Shown piece after piece: positions 52,205 through 61,718 of a stretch of DNA of 64,000 bases. The position numbers were made by a program, and so were the translations under genes. The stretch covers positions 620,001 to 684,000 of the forward strand of contig NZ_SRKZ01000004.1 of the NCBI RefSeq assembly GCF_004745865.1. Direction: 5' to 3'. Origin of the DNA: Hymenobacter wooponensis. GTDB taxonomy: Bacteria; Bacteroidota; Bacteroidia; Cytophagales; Hymenobacteraceae. The notes below the pieces were generated by a model. It ran no database searches and was not told the DNA's origin. It saw only the letters and a program-made list of their open reading frames with translations. How positions within the stretch are numbered: the stretch's first letter is position 1; the number at the start of each line of letters is the position of its first letter.

Positions 52205-52320
52205 AGGTAGTGCGTTTTAGCAATAGACGAATACCCAAGCAGCGTACTTTAGGTATGCAGGAAACCCGTGCCTAGGCACAAGTTAGTACCCGTACCAAAA
52301 GTTACCACGCTAACATACCA

Positions 52321-52350
52321 TTGCCCTGCTAGAGCATACCAGCAGGGTAA
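52321..52350 (-). terminator. hairpin, possible terminator
   Basis: TTGCCCTGCT pairs with AGCAGGGTAA (one wobble). There is no T run. It lies after the stop of the 52380 gene on the minus strand. Confidence 0.35.
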
Positions 52351-52379
52351 TGTGAGAGGCTACTACTAAGCGGCTGAAG

Positions 52380-52562
52380 CTATCTGGGTTCTGATTCCGC
52401 CGCAGGGCTGCGCACGGCGCTCAGGCGGTAATCAATTTTAGGCAGCTTGGTGGTGGCCCGCTTGCTACTGTGGGCGGGGCGGGTGAAGTAATAGGAACCG
52501 CCGAAGCAGCAAATAACCAGTAGGCTCGTGCGGGCCCAAGCGAGTAACGTGTTGATATACAT
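52380..52562 (-). CDS. small one-helix membrane protein
   Basis: The 60-residue protein has an N-terminal hydrophobic stretch (ARTSLLVICCFGGSYYF), then a basic Ser/Ala-rich tail. It may be a membrane peptide or an uncleaved signal. It lies 22 bp downstream of the 52585 gene on the same strand and may be co-transcribed. Function unknown. Confidence 0.45.
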   Translation of the reverse strand: MYINTLLAWARTSLLVICCFGGSYYFTRPAHSSKRATTKLPKIDYRLSAVRSPAAESEPR

Positions 52563-52584
52563 AGTAACCTCTTTCTGGGTGGGC

Positions 52585-53061
52585 TTAGTGCTTACGCCGG
52601 CCGTCTAAGGCCTGCAGAGTAAAGAATACATCCTGCTGCTGGCTTGGCGCCTGCAGGAACATTGACTGTTGCTTGTAGCCCCCGTAGCCGCAGCTAAGCC
52701 CAATAGGGCCGGCGTCGGGGAGCACAATGTTGAAGTTGCCGGCTGCATTGGTAACGGTTACCTGTTTTGTGGTGCCACTAATCCAGATGGTAGCTCCGGC
52801 CAGAGGCATACCATTTCTGCCCTTCACGCCGCCCCGGAGGGTTACGGGGTAGTCAACGGGCGTAGCCTCACTGGTTGGCATTACTACCGCGGGCCGCACG
52901 GGCGCCAAGCTGCGGGTTACTTTGTGCGAGGCGGCCACCTTCCGGGAGCTTGGCTTACTTGTGCCAGTTGGCCGCTTAACGGGGTCGGGAGCCGCTACCG
53001 CCGCCACCGTAGAAACTATAACCAACGCACAAACGCGCAAAAAACGAAAAACTAAAGACAT
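52585..53061 (-). CDS. secreted protein with carboxypeptidase-like regulatory domain
   Basis: The start at ATG 53061 (MSLVFRFLRVCALVIV) gives 158 residues with a signal peptide, a Ser/Lys/Pro-rich linker and a beta-sandwich segment GGVKGRNGMPLAGATIWISG, then TNAAGNFNIVLPDAG, typical of the CarboxypepD_reg/TonB-plug-like domain that is abundant in Bacteroidota. Probably periplasmic. It precedes the 52380 gene. Confidence 0.75.
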   Translation of the reverse strand: MSLVFRFLRVCALVIVSTVAAVAAPDPVKRPTGTSKPSSRKVAASHKVTRSLAPVRPAVVMPTSEATPVDYPVTLRGGVKGRNGMPLAGATIWISGTTKQVTVTNAAGNFNIVLPDAGPIGLSCGYGGYKQQSMFLQAPSQQQDVFFTLQALDGRRKH

Positions 53062-53113
53062 ATCGGGAAGCAAAAGCCAGAGGCAAGGGGAGAAAACAGA
53101 TGGTACAAAGCGG

Positions 53114-53524
53114 CTACTTTTCGCTACCGGCCAAGAGGTGGGCTACGGGCTGGCGCTCCTCTAGCCAGCGAAAAGTGCTGTACTGTCCAGGAGTCAGGAT
53201 GCGAAACATGGCGGCATCGTACTGCTGCATTACCTGTGCCACTGGTAGTAGGGTGCCTTGCATCCCCTGCTCGGGAGCAGCAGGGTCAAGCTGTTGCAGC
53301 TTTTGGTAGGTTACCACCCGTACTTCAGCGGCTTGCTTCTTGGTAAGCCGCAGCACATCCGTGAAATAGCACGTCAGCTGTAAGGCCCGGTCTTTTACCT
53401 GTTGCTCATGCGCTGGCACTGTAGTCTGCTGCTCAGCAGTAGCAACCGAAGGCTGTTGCGGAGCTGCCTGAGCAGCGGTTGCAAGCAGAACAAGCGCAAC
53501 GAAAGTGAGACGTACTTTTTTCAT
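53114..53524 (-). CDS. secreted hypothetical protein
   Basis: The start at ATG 53524 (MKKVRLTFVALVLLATAAQA) gives 136 residues with a clear signal peptide. The mature part has LRLTKKQAAEVRVVTYQKLQQLD, similar to the LTxxQ pattern of Spy-type periplasmic proteins, but no family is assigned. It lies 52 bp upstream of the 52585 gene on the same strand. Confidence 0.7.
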   Translation of the reverse strand: MKKVRLTFVALVLLATAAQAAPQQPSVATAEQQTTVPAHEQQVKDRALQLTCYFTDVLRLTKKQAAEVRVVTYQKLQQLDPAAPEQGMQGTLLPVAQVMQQYDAAMFRILTPGQYSTFRWLEERQPVAHLLAGSEK

Positions 53525-53847
53525 GAGAACAGGTGTGTTTGAGGTGAGGGGAAGAGCGAGATTCTGTTTCAAACCTATCCTGTGCTCCTGAACCATGCTG
53601 GATTACTAGCCCAATAGCCGCTTAATAGCTGTGAGCAGTACAGTTTTCTCTGTGAAAGTCCACATCATGCCTCTCCGATAAGCGCAACCTTTGTATGAGA
53701 TTAATCATATATCAACCAAACCCCATTTTCCCATTTTGAGTCTTTTTTATCTAATCAGCTGATTTGTAGCAAATACCTACTTCTCGCAAAGAAACTTACA
53801 CTGCATACCTACTATCTTAGCTCAACAATACGCTACCTACCTATTGC

Positions 53848-54585
53848 ATGCCGCTCTCCCCGCTCACTTGTGTCATAGTTGATGACAACGAGATTAACCG
53901 CTTAACTCTCGAACACCTCGTTGATCTTACGCCCGATTTGCAGTTAGCCGCCTCTCTAGCAGGAGGTATTGAAGCCCTGAACTATTTCCGGCAGGGCGGC
54001 CAGGCTGATATCCTGTTCCTGGATATTGAAATGCCACTGCTCTCAGGGCTTGATTTGCCGCGCCTGTTGCCAACACCGGCGCCGGCCATCATCATGGTTA
54101 CCACGCACCGCGACTTTGCGGTGGATGCTTTTGCGCTTCATGCCCTAGATTACTTGGTGAAGCCCGTGGTACTAGACCGCTTTAACCAAGCCGTAGCGCG
54201 CGTACGGGAACAGCGCCAGCCCCCTCTCCCCCAAGTCAGCAGCCCGCCTCCCGCAGTACCCGCCCCAGAGCCTGATACCAACTTATTCGTGAAAGTGGGT
54301 ACCCGCATGTTACGGGTAGATTTCAGTGAAGTGCTGTACATCGAGGCCTTGTCTACCTATTCAGTACTGGTAACCAAAGCCCAGAAGCATATTGTGTATC
54401 TAACCCTGAAGGCCTTACAAGAGCGTTTGCCGTTTGCTCATTTTGTGCGGGTACACCGCAGCTACATTGTAAATACTGCGCTCATTGATGCCGTGCAGGA
54501 TAACACGCTGAAGCTTGGCACCCATGAAGTGCCCGTAGGCAAATCGTATCAGGAAGAGTTTTTCCGTGGTCTGCGCGGCTTATAA
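53848..54585 (+). CDS. LytTR-type response regulator
   Basis: The 245-residue regulator has a receiver (VIVDDNEINR, phospho-Asp in ILFLDIEMP, MVTTHRDF, DYLVKPV with Lys) and a LytTR DNA-binding domain (FVKVGTRMLRVDFSEVLYIEALSTYSVL). No LytS-type kinase is adjacent; the nearest kinase is the convergent hybrid at 54693. The receiver-output linker is Pro-rich. It starts at ATG 53848. Confidence 0.94.
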   Translation: MPLSPLTCVIVDDNEINRLTLEHLVDLTPDLQLAASLAGGIEALNYFRQGGQADILFLDIEMPLLSGLDLPRLLPTPAPAIIMVTTHRDFAVDAFALHALDYLVKPVVLDRFNQAVARVREQRQPPLPQVSSPPPAVPAPEPDTNLFVKVGTRMLRVDFSEVLYIEALSTYSVLVTKAQKHIVYLTLKALQERLPFAHFVRVHRSYIVNTALIDAVQDNTLKLGTHEVPVGKSYQEEFFRGLRGL

Positions 54586-54613
54586 AGCGGGCTGGCAAAC
54601 CTCCTGATAAGCC

Positions 54614-54652
54614 AACGGCGGCGCGACGATAGTACGTCTCGCCGCCGTTGTT
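54614..54652. terminator. hairpin terminator between LytTR and hybrid kinase genes
   Basis: A 10-bp stem (AACGGCGGCG and complement) with an inner CGACG/CGTC pairing and TTT tail. It lies between convergent genes. Confidence 0.65.
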
Positions 54653-54692
54653 TACCGGAATGGCTCTTTGCCTTGCAGAACTCTGCCTGAGT

Positions 54693-57600
54693 TTACCGCT
54701 GCGGTTCCTCCTTGGGCAATTCTGCGGGCAGCTCCTCCAAGGCGCGTTGCACTTGGCGCACTACTAGGGCTACCGCTTGCTGAATGGCCGGTAACTCGTT
54801 GGCGGAGCTGACGTGTGCACGCTCTAGCTGCTGTACGGCCTCAGCAACGTCTACTATGCCAAGGGCATCGAGGCTGGGTTTGATGTGGTGCGCCACTCCG
54901 GCCACCTGCTTCCAGTCGGCGGCGGCGGCGGCAGTTTCTAGCTTGAGCACGCTTTGGGGCATGTTGGTCAGGAAGGAGCGGATAATTTTGCTCACGAACG
55001 AGGCGTGCCCCTGCGCCATGTCGTGCAATTTGGCCAGGTTGTAACTCTTGATGGAAGCAGGCGTGCTAACGGGGCGCAACAGCCACTCCAGTTCCCGATA
55101 CAAGGCTGCTTCTTCAAAAGGTTTGGTGAGGCAGGCATCCATGCCAGCGGCCAAGTACCGCTCATTATCGGCCCGGAAGGCGTTGGCCGTGAGAGCCAGA
55201 ATGGGCACGTTGGCCTTTGCCGCATCAGGCAGCTTCCGAATGATGGCGGTAGCCTCTAGGCCACTCATGCCGGGCATTTGAATATCCATCAGCACCACAT
55301 CGTAGGTGTGCGCGCTGTAGAGGGCCAGCCCATCGGGGCCGTTTTCGGCTTCATCCACCATCATGCCCCACTCCTCCAGCAGCAGCCGGGCCACGTGGCG
55401 GTTAATCTCGTTGTCTTCTACCAGCAGCACACGGCGCCCCTGCAAGGCTCCCGCATCAAAGGGGGTGGGAGTGGCAGCGGCGGCAACAGCCGTCGTGCGG
55501 GGCAGGGTAAGCTCGAAGGAGAACCGACTGCCCTGGCCTACCACGCTTTCTAGCCGGAGCTTGCCCCCGAGCTGTTCTACCAGTGCCTTGGAAATGCTCA
55601 GGCCTAGGCCAGTGCCGCCAAAGCGCCGGGTGGTATCGGCGTAGGCCTGGGTGAAGCCCTCAAAAATGCGGGCCTGCAGTGCGGGCGCAATACCAATGCC
55701 GGTATCCGTGATGCTTATCTCCACGGTAAGCGTCTCCTCTGTTTCAGCCACCTGCCGGCTAATGACCACGATGCGCCCACCGGCTGGCGTGAATTTCACG
55801 GCGTTGCCTAACAGGTTGATCAGGATCTGATTGATACGGTACGGGTCGCCGAGTACCCACGGGTGGGGGCAAGAGTTACGCAGCGGGGTTCCCTCCACCT
55901 GTATTCCTTTATCGATGGCCTGCAGCACCAGCGGCTGCAGCGCCTGCCCCATAGAATCGCAGAGGTTAAAGGGTGTCTGCTCAAACTCCAGCTTGCCGGA
56001 CGTGATTTTGGCCATGTCCAGCACATCGTTAATGATGCTGAGCAGGTGCTGGCCGGAGCTACGAATAATGCGCAGAAACTCTTGCTGACGAGCATCCAGC
56101 GGGGTTTTGCTGAGCTGCGTGGCCATACCCATCACGCCGTTCATGGGCGTTCTGATTTCGTGGCTCATGTTGGCCAGGAAGTTTTCCCGGGCCCGCACAG
56201 CGGCTTCTGCCTCCTCCTTGGCCCGCTTCAGCTCCTGCTCGGCCTGAATGCGGTCAGTAATATCCTGGCCAAACCCGATGACGTAGGCGGCCCTAGCTCC
56301 TTCTTCCTTTACCAGATAGTTCTGGTAGAGAATGTAGCGCAGCTCATTGTTGCCGATCTGCATTTCCACCACGCCCCTATTTTCGCCGTTGCGGGCAATA
56401 GCGGCGAGGTAGTGGCCTAGATTTTCTTGCTGAGAAGGCATTAGGGCCTCCTGAAGGTTGCGCCCCGGCAATGAGTCGGCCGGCAGGCCCATGAACTGCG
56501 CTACGGCCGGGTTTACCGAGAGCACCTTCCCGCTCAGATCGTGGGTGCAAATAAGGGCCTGCGAGTACTGCATCAGGTCGCGGTACTGCTTGGTACTGCG
56601 TTCCAGTGTCTGCTGCGCGTTTTTGAGGGCGGTAATATCGGTGCTCACCACCAGCACGTGCAGGCTGCCATCGGGCAGGCGCAGAGGGCGTTTCATGGTC
56701 TGATACCAGAGTACCTCGCCGCTGTAGAGCGAAACCGATGACTCGTAGCTGTACTGCTCGCCGGTAGCCAGCACGTGAGCATCTGTTTCGGCGTAACGTG
56801 CCATTTCCCGCGCCTGCACACTATTGGGGTCAAGCTGGAAGCCATCCTGCAGGTGAGCCGATAAGCTCCGTAGCACTTGGGTGGCCCGGTTTTGAAACAG
56901 CACATTGCCTTCCGCGTCGCGCACCAGAATAACGCTGGGGCTGGTGTCGAGCACTAGCTGGATAAACTGCTGTTGCTCCTGCAGCTCGCGGCGGGTAGTT
57001 TCTTCGCGGGTGGTGTTGGTTAAAATCAGTAGGCGGCTCTCGTCGCGGAGTGCTACTAAGCGGGCGTTATGGTAAGTAACGGTTCCATCGGGGTGAGAAA
57101 GCTCAAACGTCTGCTCCTGCACGTCTGGTTGGGGTGGGCTGCTTACCAGCTGCATCAGCCGGTGAGCCACCGCTGTTGGCAGCAGGTCGGTTAGGGCCGC
57201 GCCCTCCAGCACTTGGCCTGGACGGCCCAGGGGTGTGCTACCAGACTTCGCCTCCAGCACGCGCCCCGCTGAGTTGAGCACCACAATGGTATCGGGCAAG
57301 GCGGAAAACAGGGCCCGCATTTTGGCTTCATTGGCACTTGTACGGATTTCTGCCTCCCGGCGCAGCGTGATGTCGGAGCCATACCCAATCACTAACTCCA
57401 GCGCCCCGGCCTCGTCAAAAACGGGCTGATAGTGCCGGAGGGCATAATGCTTGTTGCCATTCGGGAGCTCTACTTCTTCCTCCCACACCGTCATGCGACA
57501 CTCCTGCACGGTCTGGGCAAACTGCTTCTGCCGGTTTTCGGCAATGGCAGCCGGCAGCCCTTGAGTGGCCGCAAATGCTGCTACGCCCTGGCCTAGAAGC

Positions 57601-58514
57601 TGCTCCCGAGCGGCCGGACTAGGCAGCGCGTAGGCATTGAGGTAGCGGTAGCGCTGTTCCAGATCAAAGACGGCAATCTGGCTGGGCATCCGGTCGAGGA
57701 TGGTTTCGTAGAAGGCCCGTTGCTCCGCGAGCTGCTGCTCTACCTGCACCCGCGCCGTGATGTTGACCAGGTACAGGTTCACGTATCCTTCGGCGGGGAA
57801 GGGCACAACAAACGCGGTGTGCTGTTGCCGGGCGGCCGAAATATCTACCTCGGCCACCGTTCCGGCGGCCAACGCATCGGCAGCCATCTGATGAATTTGG
57901 GCAAACATCTGCTGCCGTTCGGCTTCGGGCAGCGGCTCGTAGAGCTGGCGGGCGGCAGGGTTGGCGAAAAACAGTTCACCATCTAGCCCCAGCCGGAAAA
58001 TGGGGTTGATATTTTCACTCGGGATGCTAGCCACGCGCCGTAGCTCCTGCATTGCATGGTGCTGCTCGGTAATATCACGCAGGCAAATGTGCAGGTTAGC
58101 CAGCGCAGGCCCCTGCTGTGCTCCCGGAATAACATCCTGCGACAGCACCGCGCCACTCCGCAACATAACCGTTTCATTGTACTGGGGCAGCCCCTGTATC
58201 ATGCGCTGCTCAAACCCTTCTGGCTGGCTTACACGCACCACCAGCTCAGCTAGGAGCTCAGTTGCCGGGTGGCCTAGCCACTGGTGCGCAGGCAAAGGCA
58301 GCCCATAAAGTGCGCAAAACTGCTCATTGAGCACTGCCACGGTACCATCGGCGGCGGTCAGTAACCAGCCCGTTTGCCCTTGGCTGGTTAGCTGGCCTAG
58401 CTGCCTGGTGAGGGTATCATTGGTGGCCGTAGCGGACTGTAACGCCCGCTCTAACTCCGCAATCCGCTGGTGAGCTTGCTGGGTATCCAAGGGCATTTGG
58501 GGCGGTAAGGCCAT
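54693..58514 (-). CDS. hybrid sensor histidine kinase with REC and HPt domains
   Basis: The start at ATG 58514 (MALPPQMPLDTQQ) gives 1273 residues. Order: coiled coil, about six PAS domains (residues 30-780), HisKA with FLANMSHEIRTPMNG (His near 785), HATPase (NLLGNAVKFTPAGG, GTGLGLSIS), a receiver (VEDNEINR, phospho-Asp in VVLMDIQMPG near 1078) and an HPt domain (VAHHIKPSLDALGI near 1211). All relay steps are in one chain, with no membrane helix. The final regulator is unknown. Confidence 0.95.
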   Translation of the reverse strand: MALPPQMPLDTQQAHQRIAELERALQSATATNDTLTRQLGQLTSQGQTGWLLTAADGTVAVLNEQFCALYGLPLPAHQWLGHPATELLAELVVRVSQPEGFEQRMIQGLPQYNETVMLRSGAVLSQDVIPGAQQGPALANLHICLRDITEQHHAMQELRRVASIPSENINPIFRLGLDGELFFANPAARQLYEPLPEAERQQMFAQIHQMAADALAAGTVAEVDISAARQQHTAFVVPFPAEGYVNLYLVNITARVQVEQQLAEQRAFYETILDRMPSQIAVFDLEQRYRYLNAYALPSPAAREQLLGQGVAAFAATQGLPAAIAENRQKQFAQTVQECRMTVWEEEVELPNGNKHYALRHYQPVFDEAGALELVIGYGSDITLRREAEIRTSANEAKMRALFSALPDTIVVLNSAGRVLEAKSGSTPLGRPGQVLEGAALTDLLPTAVAHRLMQLVSSPPQPDVQEQTFELSHPDGTVTYHNARLVALRDESRLLILTNTTREETTRRELQEQQQFIQLVLDTSPSVILVRDAEGNVLFQNRATQVLRSLSAHLQDGFQLDPNSVQAREMARYAETDAHVLATGEQYSYESSVSLYSGEVLWYQTMKRPLRLPDGSLHVLVVSTDITALKNAQQTLERSTKQYRDLMQYSQALICTHDLSGKVLSVNPAVAQFMGLPADSLPGRNLQEALMPSQQENLGHYLAAIARNGENRGVVEMQIGNNELRYILYQNYLVKEEGARAAYVIGFGQDITDRIQAEQELKRAKEEAEAAVRARENFLANMSHEIRTPMNGVMGMATQLSKTPLDARQQEFLRIIRSSGQHLLSIINDVLDMAKITSGKLEFEQTPFNLCDSMGQALQPLVLQAIDKGIQVEGTPLRNSCPHPWVLGDPYRINQILINLLGNAVKFTPAGGRIVVISRQVAETEETLTVEISITDTGIGIAPALQARIFEGFTQAYADTTRRFGGTGLGLSISKALVEQLGGKLRLESVVGQGSRFSFELTLPRTTAVAAAATPTPFDAGALQGRRVLLVEDNEINRHVARLLLEEWGMMVDEAENGPDGLALYSAHTYDVVLMDIQMPGMSGLEATAIIRKLPDAAKANVPILALTANAFRADNERYLAAGMDACLTKPFEEAALYRELEWLLRPVSTPASIKSYNLAKLHDMAQGHASFVSKIIRSFLTNMPQSVLKLETAAAAADWKQVAGVAHHIKPSLDALGIVDVAEAVQQLERAHVSSANELPAIQQAVALVVRQVQRALEELPAELPKEEPQR

Positions 58515-58655
58515 GTGAGTGACTGAGTGGAACCCGAAAATACGACGCAATCAGCGAAGTGGCAGCAGGAAAGGCGATAAAGTCGAGCTTGCCCTGAATT
58601 GTATTCGCCCAAACTCATACTTAGAAGCTGCATGGGCATACTTACTCACTGAATA

Positions 58656-58738
58656 GCCCTAGGCCACTCTGGGCTTAACGGGCAGGGTGGGCAGGTCTGC
58701 AACAGGCCGCGCCCTTAAGAGGACGAGTGGCCTAGGGC
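58656..58738. repeat. inverted pair of the CTAGGCCA-type motif
   Basis: GCCCTAGGCCACTC at 58656-58669 and its exact complement at 58725-58738 flank 55 bp between the divergent kinase and AraC genes. It is the clearest example of the window-wide motif arranged as a longer inverted repeat. Confidence 0.8.
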
Positions 58739-58774
58739 GTACCCGCCGTCGTTTGAATTACGTAACTTAGCCCC

Positions 58775-59674
58775 ATGAGCAAGCTGCAAACCCTCGAAGA
58801 CTTCTACCGGAATAAAATCAACTGGATGCCCGAAAACCTGAAGCAGGACATTGGGCATTTCAACGTATTCCGGCTCGATGATTTTGTGGGCCCAAAGGCA
58901 TGCCACTTGCCCTACAGCCGCAAGGACTTCTATAAAATCACGCTGGTTTCGGGAAACAGCAATTACCACTACGCTGACAAAACCCTGGAAATACGGGGGC
59001 ACGCGCTGCTTTTCGCCAACCCCATGGTGCCTTACGACTGGGAGCCTCTTGATGACCATATTACGGGCTACTTCTGCATTTTCACGGAGGCCTTTCTGCA
59101 GCGACACCTGGCCGGCGCCCTGGAGCTGCCCATGTTCAAACCTGGCGGGCAGCCCCTCTATACCCTTAGCGATGAACAGCTTCCGGCCATCAGGCAGCTG
59201 TTTGAGAAGATGTTTGCGGAGATAGAGTCAGACTATGCTTTCAAGTATGACCTGCTGCGCAACTACGTTTTTGAGTTGGTACACAGTGCTTTGAAGCTGC
59301 AGCCGGCTACCTCCCTGTATCAGGAAGCCAACGCAGCCACCCGCATTGCTTCGCTTTTTACGGAGCTACTAGAACGTCAATTCCCAATTGAAACGCCCGG
59401 CCAGCAGGTGCGGCTGCGCAATGCCAATGCCTTTGCCGCCCAGCTGGCCGTGCACGTAAATCACCTAAACCGTGCTCTGAAGGAGGTAACCGGCAAAACC
59501 ACCACTCAGCTCATTGCCGAGCGGCTGGTGCAGGAGGCACACGCCCTACTCAAGCACACGGCCTGGAACGTATCGGAAATCAGCTACTGCTTGGGCTTCG
59601 AGGAGCCCGCTCACTTCAATAACTTCTTTAAGAAACGGGCGGGCGCCACGCCTACTTCCGTGCGCGTTGTTTGA
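58775..59674 (+). CDS. AraC family transcriptional regulator
   Basis: The 299-residue protein has an N-terminal cupin-like sensor (about residues 30-170; LPYSRKDFYKITLVSG, GHALLFANPMVPYDW) and a C-terminal AraC domain (NAFAAQLAVHVNHLNRALKEVTG, WNVSEISYCLGFEEPAHFNNFFKKRAGATP). It probably controls the two SDR genes downstream, which lie 82 bp and further away on the same strand. It starts at ATG 58775. Confidence 0.93.
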   Translation: MSKLQTLEDFYRNKINWMPENLKQDIGHFNVFRLDDFVGPKACHLPYSRKDFYKITLVSGNSNYHYADKTLEIRGHALLFANPMVPYDWEPLDDHITGYFCIFTEAFLQRHLAGALELPMFKPGGQPLYTLSDEQLPAIRQLFEKMFAEIESDYAFKYDLLRNYVFELVHSALKLQPATSLYQEANAATRIASLFTELLERQFPIETPGQQVRLRNANAFAAQLAVHVNHLNRALKEVTGKTTTQLIAERLVQEAHALLKHTAWNVSEISYCLGFEEPAHFNNFFKKRAGATPTSVRVV

Positions 59675-59726
59675 TTTTCGCAAGCATCGGTTTGATTACG
59701 GCAAGCGCATAGGCCTAGTGCTGCTC

Positions 59727-59734
59727 TAGTTTTG
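59727..59734 (+). promoter_or_regulatory. -7-like box upstream of the SDR gene
   Basis: TAGTTTTG fits TAnnTTTG and lies 22 bp before the SDR start at 59757. A TTTG at 59691 is too far for a standard -33. Confidence 0.3.
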
Positions 59735-59756
59735 CACTGTACAAACAGAGCAAGCA

Positions 59757-60596
59757 ATGAGCAACTCCCCCATTTGGTTTGTTACCGGTGCCTCGCAGGG
59801 CCTAGGCCTCTCGCTGGTTCGGCAACTTCTGCAGGCGGGCCACCGCGTGGCCGCCACTTCCCGCCACCTTGCCAGCCTCACGCAGGCGCTCGGCGAAGCT
59901 TCCGCTGCTTTCATGCCCCTGCAAACCGACCTAACCAATGAGGCCAGTGTGCAACAGGCCGTTGCCCAAGCCTTAGCTACGTTCGGCAGCCTTGATGTGG
60001 TGGTGAACAACGCCGGTTATGGCATTGGTGGCAGCATTGAGGAACTGACGGACGCGGAAACCCGGCGAGCCTTCGATGTGAATGTGTTTGGTGGCCTGAA
60101 CGTGATTCGACAAGTGCTGCCCCACATGCGGGCGGCTCGGAAGGGGCACATCATCAATATCTCGTCTATTGCGGGCATTTCGGGGGCCACTGGCTGGGCC
60201 GTTTACGCGGCTACCAAGTTTGCCGTGGAGGGCTTCTCAGAGGTGCTGGCCCACGATGTAGCTGCCTTGGGTATTAAGGTAACTGTAGTGGCACCGGGCG
60301 CTTTCCGCACCAACTTCCTTACCCAAGAGTCCTTGGTGATGGCTGAGCAGCCTATCGACGCTTACCAAGAAGTGCGCGCCTCCCACGAGAAATACCGGCT
60401 GATGAACGGAGCTCAGATGGGCGACCCCGAGAAAGCGGCCGCGGCCATCATCAACATCACCACCGAGCCCAACCCTCCGCTGCACCTGCTGCTAGGCCAA
60501 GATGCCTACAACCGCGCCATGCGCAAGCTGGAATCCTTCCGGCAAGAAATCGACGCCTGGGAGCCCCTGACGACTTCCACTGGCTTTGAGAGCTGA
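59757..60596 (+). CDS. SDR family oxidoreductase, paralogue 1
   Basis: The 279-residue classical SDR has TGASQGLGLSLV, NNAGYGIGGSIEELTD, an active-site Ser in NISSIAG and YAATKFAVEGF (YxxxK). It is close in sequence to the next gene. AraC at 58775 lies upstream. Substrate unknown; this sequence type is often labelled as an oxidoreductase of small ketones or alcohols. Confidence 0.95.
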   Translation: MSNSPIWFVTGASQGLGLSLVRQLLQAGHRVAATSRHLASLTQALGEASAAFMPLQTDLTNEASVQQAVAQALATFGSLDVVVNNAGYGIGGSIEELTDAETRRAFDVNVFGGLNVIRQVLPHMRAARKGHIINISSIAGISGATGWAVYAATKFAVEGFSEVLAHDVAALGIKVTVVAPGAFRTNFLTQESLVMAEQPIDAYQEVRASHEKYRLMNGAQMGDPEKAAAAIINITTEPNPPLHLLLGQDAYNRAMRKLESFRQEIDAWEPLTTSTGFES

Positions 60597-60698
60597 GGGC
60601 GCGGGCTCCTCACCTTTTACCCACTACTCCTATGCTCTATGAATTTGCCCGCGTGGCTTTAAGTACTTCCTTTTCCCATCACCTAGAAACTCAATCTC

Positions 60699-61544
60699 AT
60701 GAAAAGCAACAAGATCTGGTTTGTGACCGGCGCCTCGAAGGGCCTCGGCCTAACCCTGGTACTAAAACTCCTGGCCCAAGGCTATGCGGTAGCGGCCACC
60801 TCCCGCAACCTGGCGGAACTGCAGCAAGCCGTGCCGCATAATAACGGCCGCTTCCTGCCCCTGCACATGGACCTCAGCAGCGAGGAAAGCGTGCGGCAGG
60901 CCATTGCTACCACCGTCAGCACGCTTGGCGGGCTGGATGTAGTGGTGAACAACGCGGGCTATGGCCTGGTAGGTGGCCTAGAGGAAATCACGGACCAGGA
61001 GGCCCGGCAGAATTTTGAGGTGAACGTGTTTGGGCTGCTGAACGTGATTCGGCAGGCCACCCCTCACCTGCGGGAGCAACGCTCAGGCCATGTATTTAAC
61101 ATCTCCTCCGTGGGTGGTTACATGGGTGGTTTCCCGGGCTGGGGAATCTACTGCGCCACCAAGTTTGCGGTGGCAGGCCTCACCGAGTCATTCGGGGCCG
61201 AGATGCGCGAGTTTGGCGTGCATGCCACGGTGGTATACCCCGGCTACTTCCGCACCGAGTTTCTTACCGCTAGCTCCCTGAGCACTCCCAAGCAGCCCAT
61301 TGAGGCCTACCAGGCCATCCGTGATTCGCAAGCGCAGCACGAGCAAGACATCAACGGCAACCAGCCCGGCGACCCCGAAAAAGCGGCAGAGGTGCTGATT
61401 CAGGCCAGCGAAACGGCCACTCCTCCCCTCCACCTATTCCTGGGCGAGGATGCGTACCAATTAGCAGAGCAAAAGATCCAGACCGTGCAAGCCGATCTAC
61501 AGGCCTGGCAGGCTGCCGCCACGGCTACAGCCTTCTCTGCTTAG
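60699..61544 (+). CDS. SDR family oxidoreductase, paralogue 2
   Basis: The 281-residue classical SDR has TGASKGLGLTLV, NNAGYGLVGGLEEITD, a Ser in NISSVGG and YCATKFAVAGL (YxxxK). It aligns along its length with the previous gene, so the two arose by tandem duplication. The 102-bp gap contains no terminator, so they are likely co-transcribed. Followed by a strong terminator. Confidence 0.95.
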   Translation: MKSNKIWFVTGASKGLGLTLVLKLLAQGYAVAATSRNLAELQQAVPHNNGRFLPLHMDLSSEESVRQAIATTVSTLGGLDVVVNNAGYGLVGGLEEITDQEARQNFEVNVFGLLNVIRQATPHLREQRSGHVFNISSVGGYMGGFPGWGIYCATKFAVAGLTESFGAEMREFGVHATVVYPGYFRTEFLTASSLSTPKQPIEAYQAIRDSQAQHEQDINGNQPGDPEKAAEVLIQASETATPPLHLFLGEDAYQLAEQKIQTVQADLQAWQAAATATAFSA

Positions 61545-61567
61545 CTTCTACCCCCCTCAAAACCTTT

Positions 61568-61601
61568 AAAAAGGCCCGCAGAATAGCTGCGGGCCTTTTT
61601 T
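61568..61601 (+). terminator. rho-independent terminator after SDR paralogue 2
   Basis: A perfect 14-bp stem (AAAAAGGCCCGCAG and complement) with a T6 tail. Confidence 0.92.
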
Positions 61602-61718
61602 GTTCGTATTCTTAATATTAACCTCCTTCTTTTGTAGTTCGTTAGCGCCTTGGGCTATTGCTCCGGTTTCTGTCTCTTGCCGCCGCCCAGGGCATTTTTG
61701 GGGAGGTGAGAACCGTAG

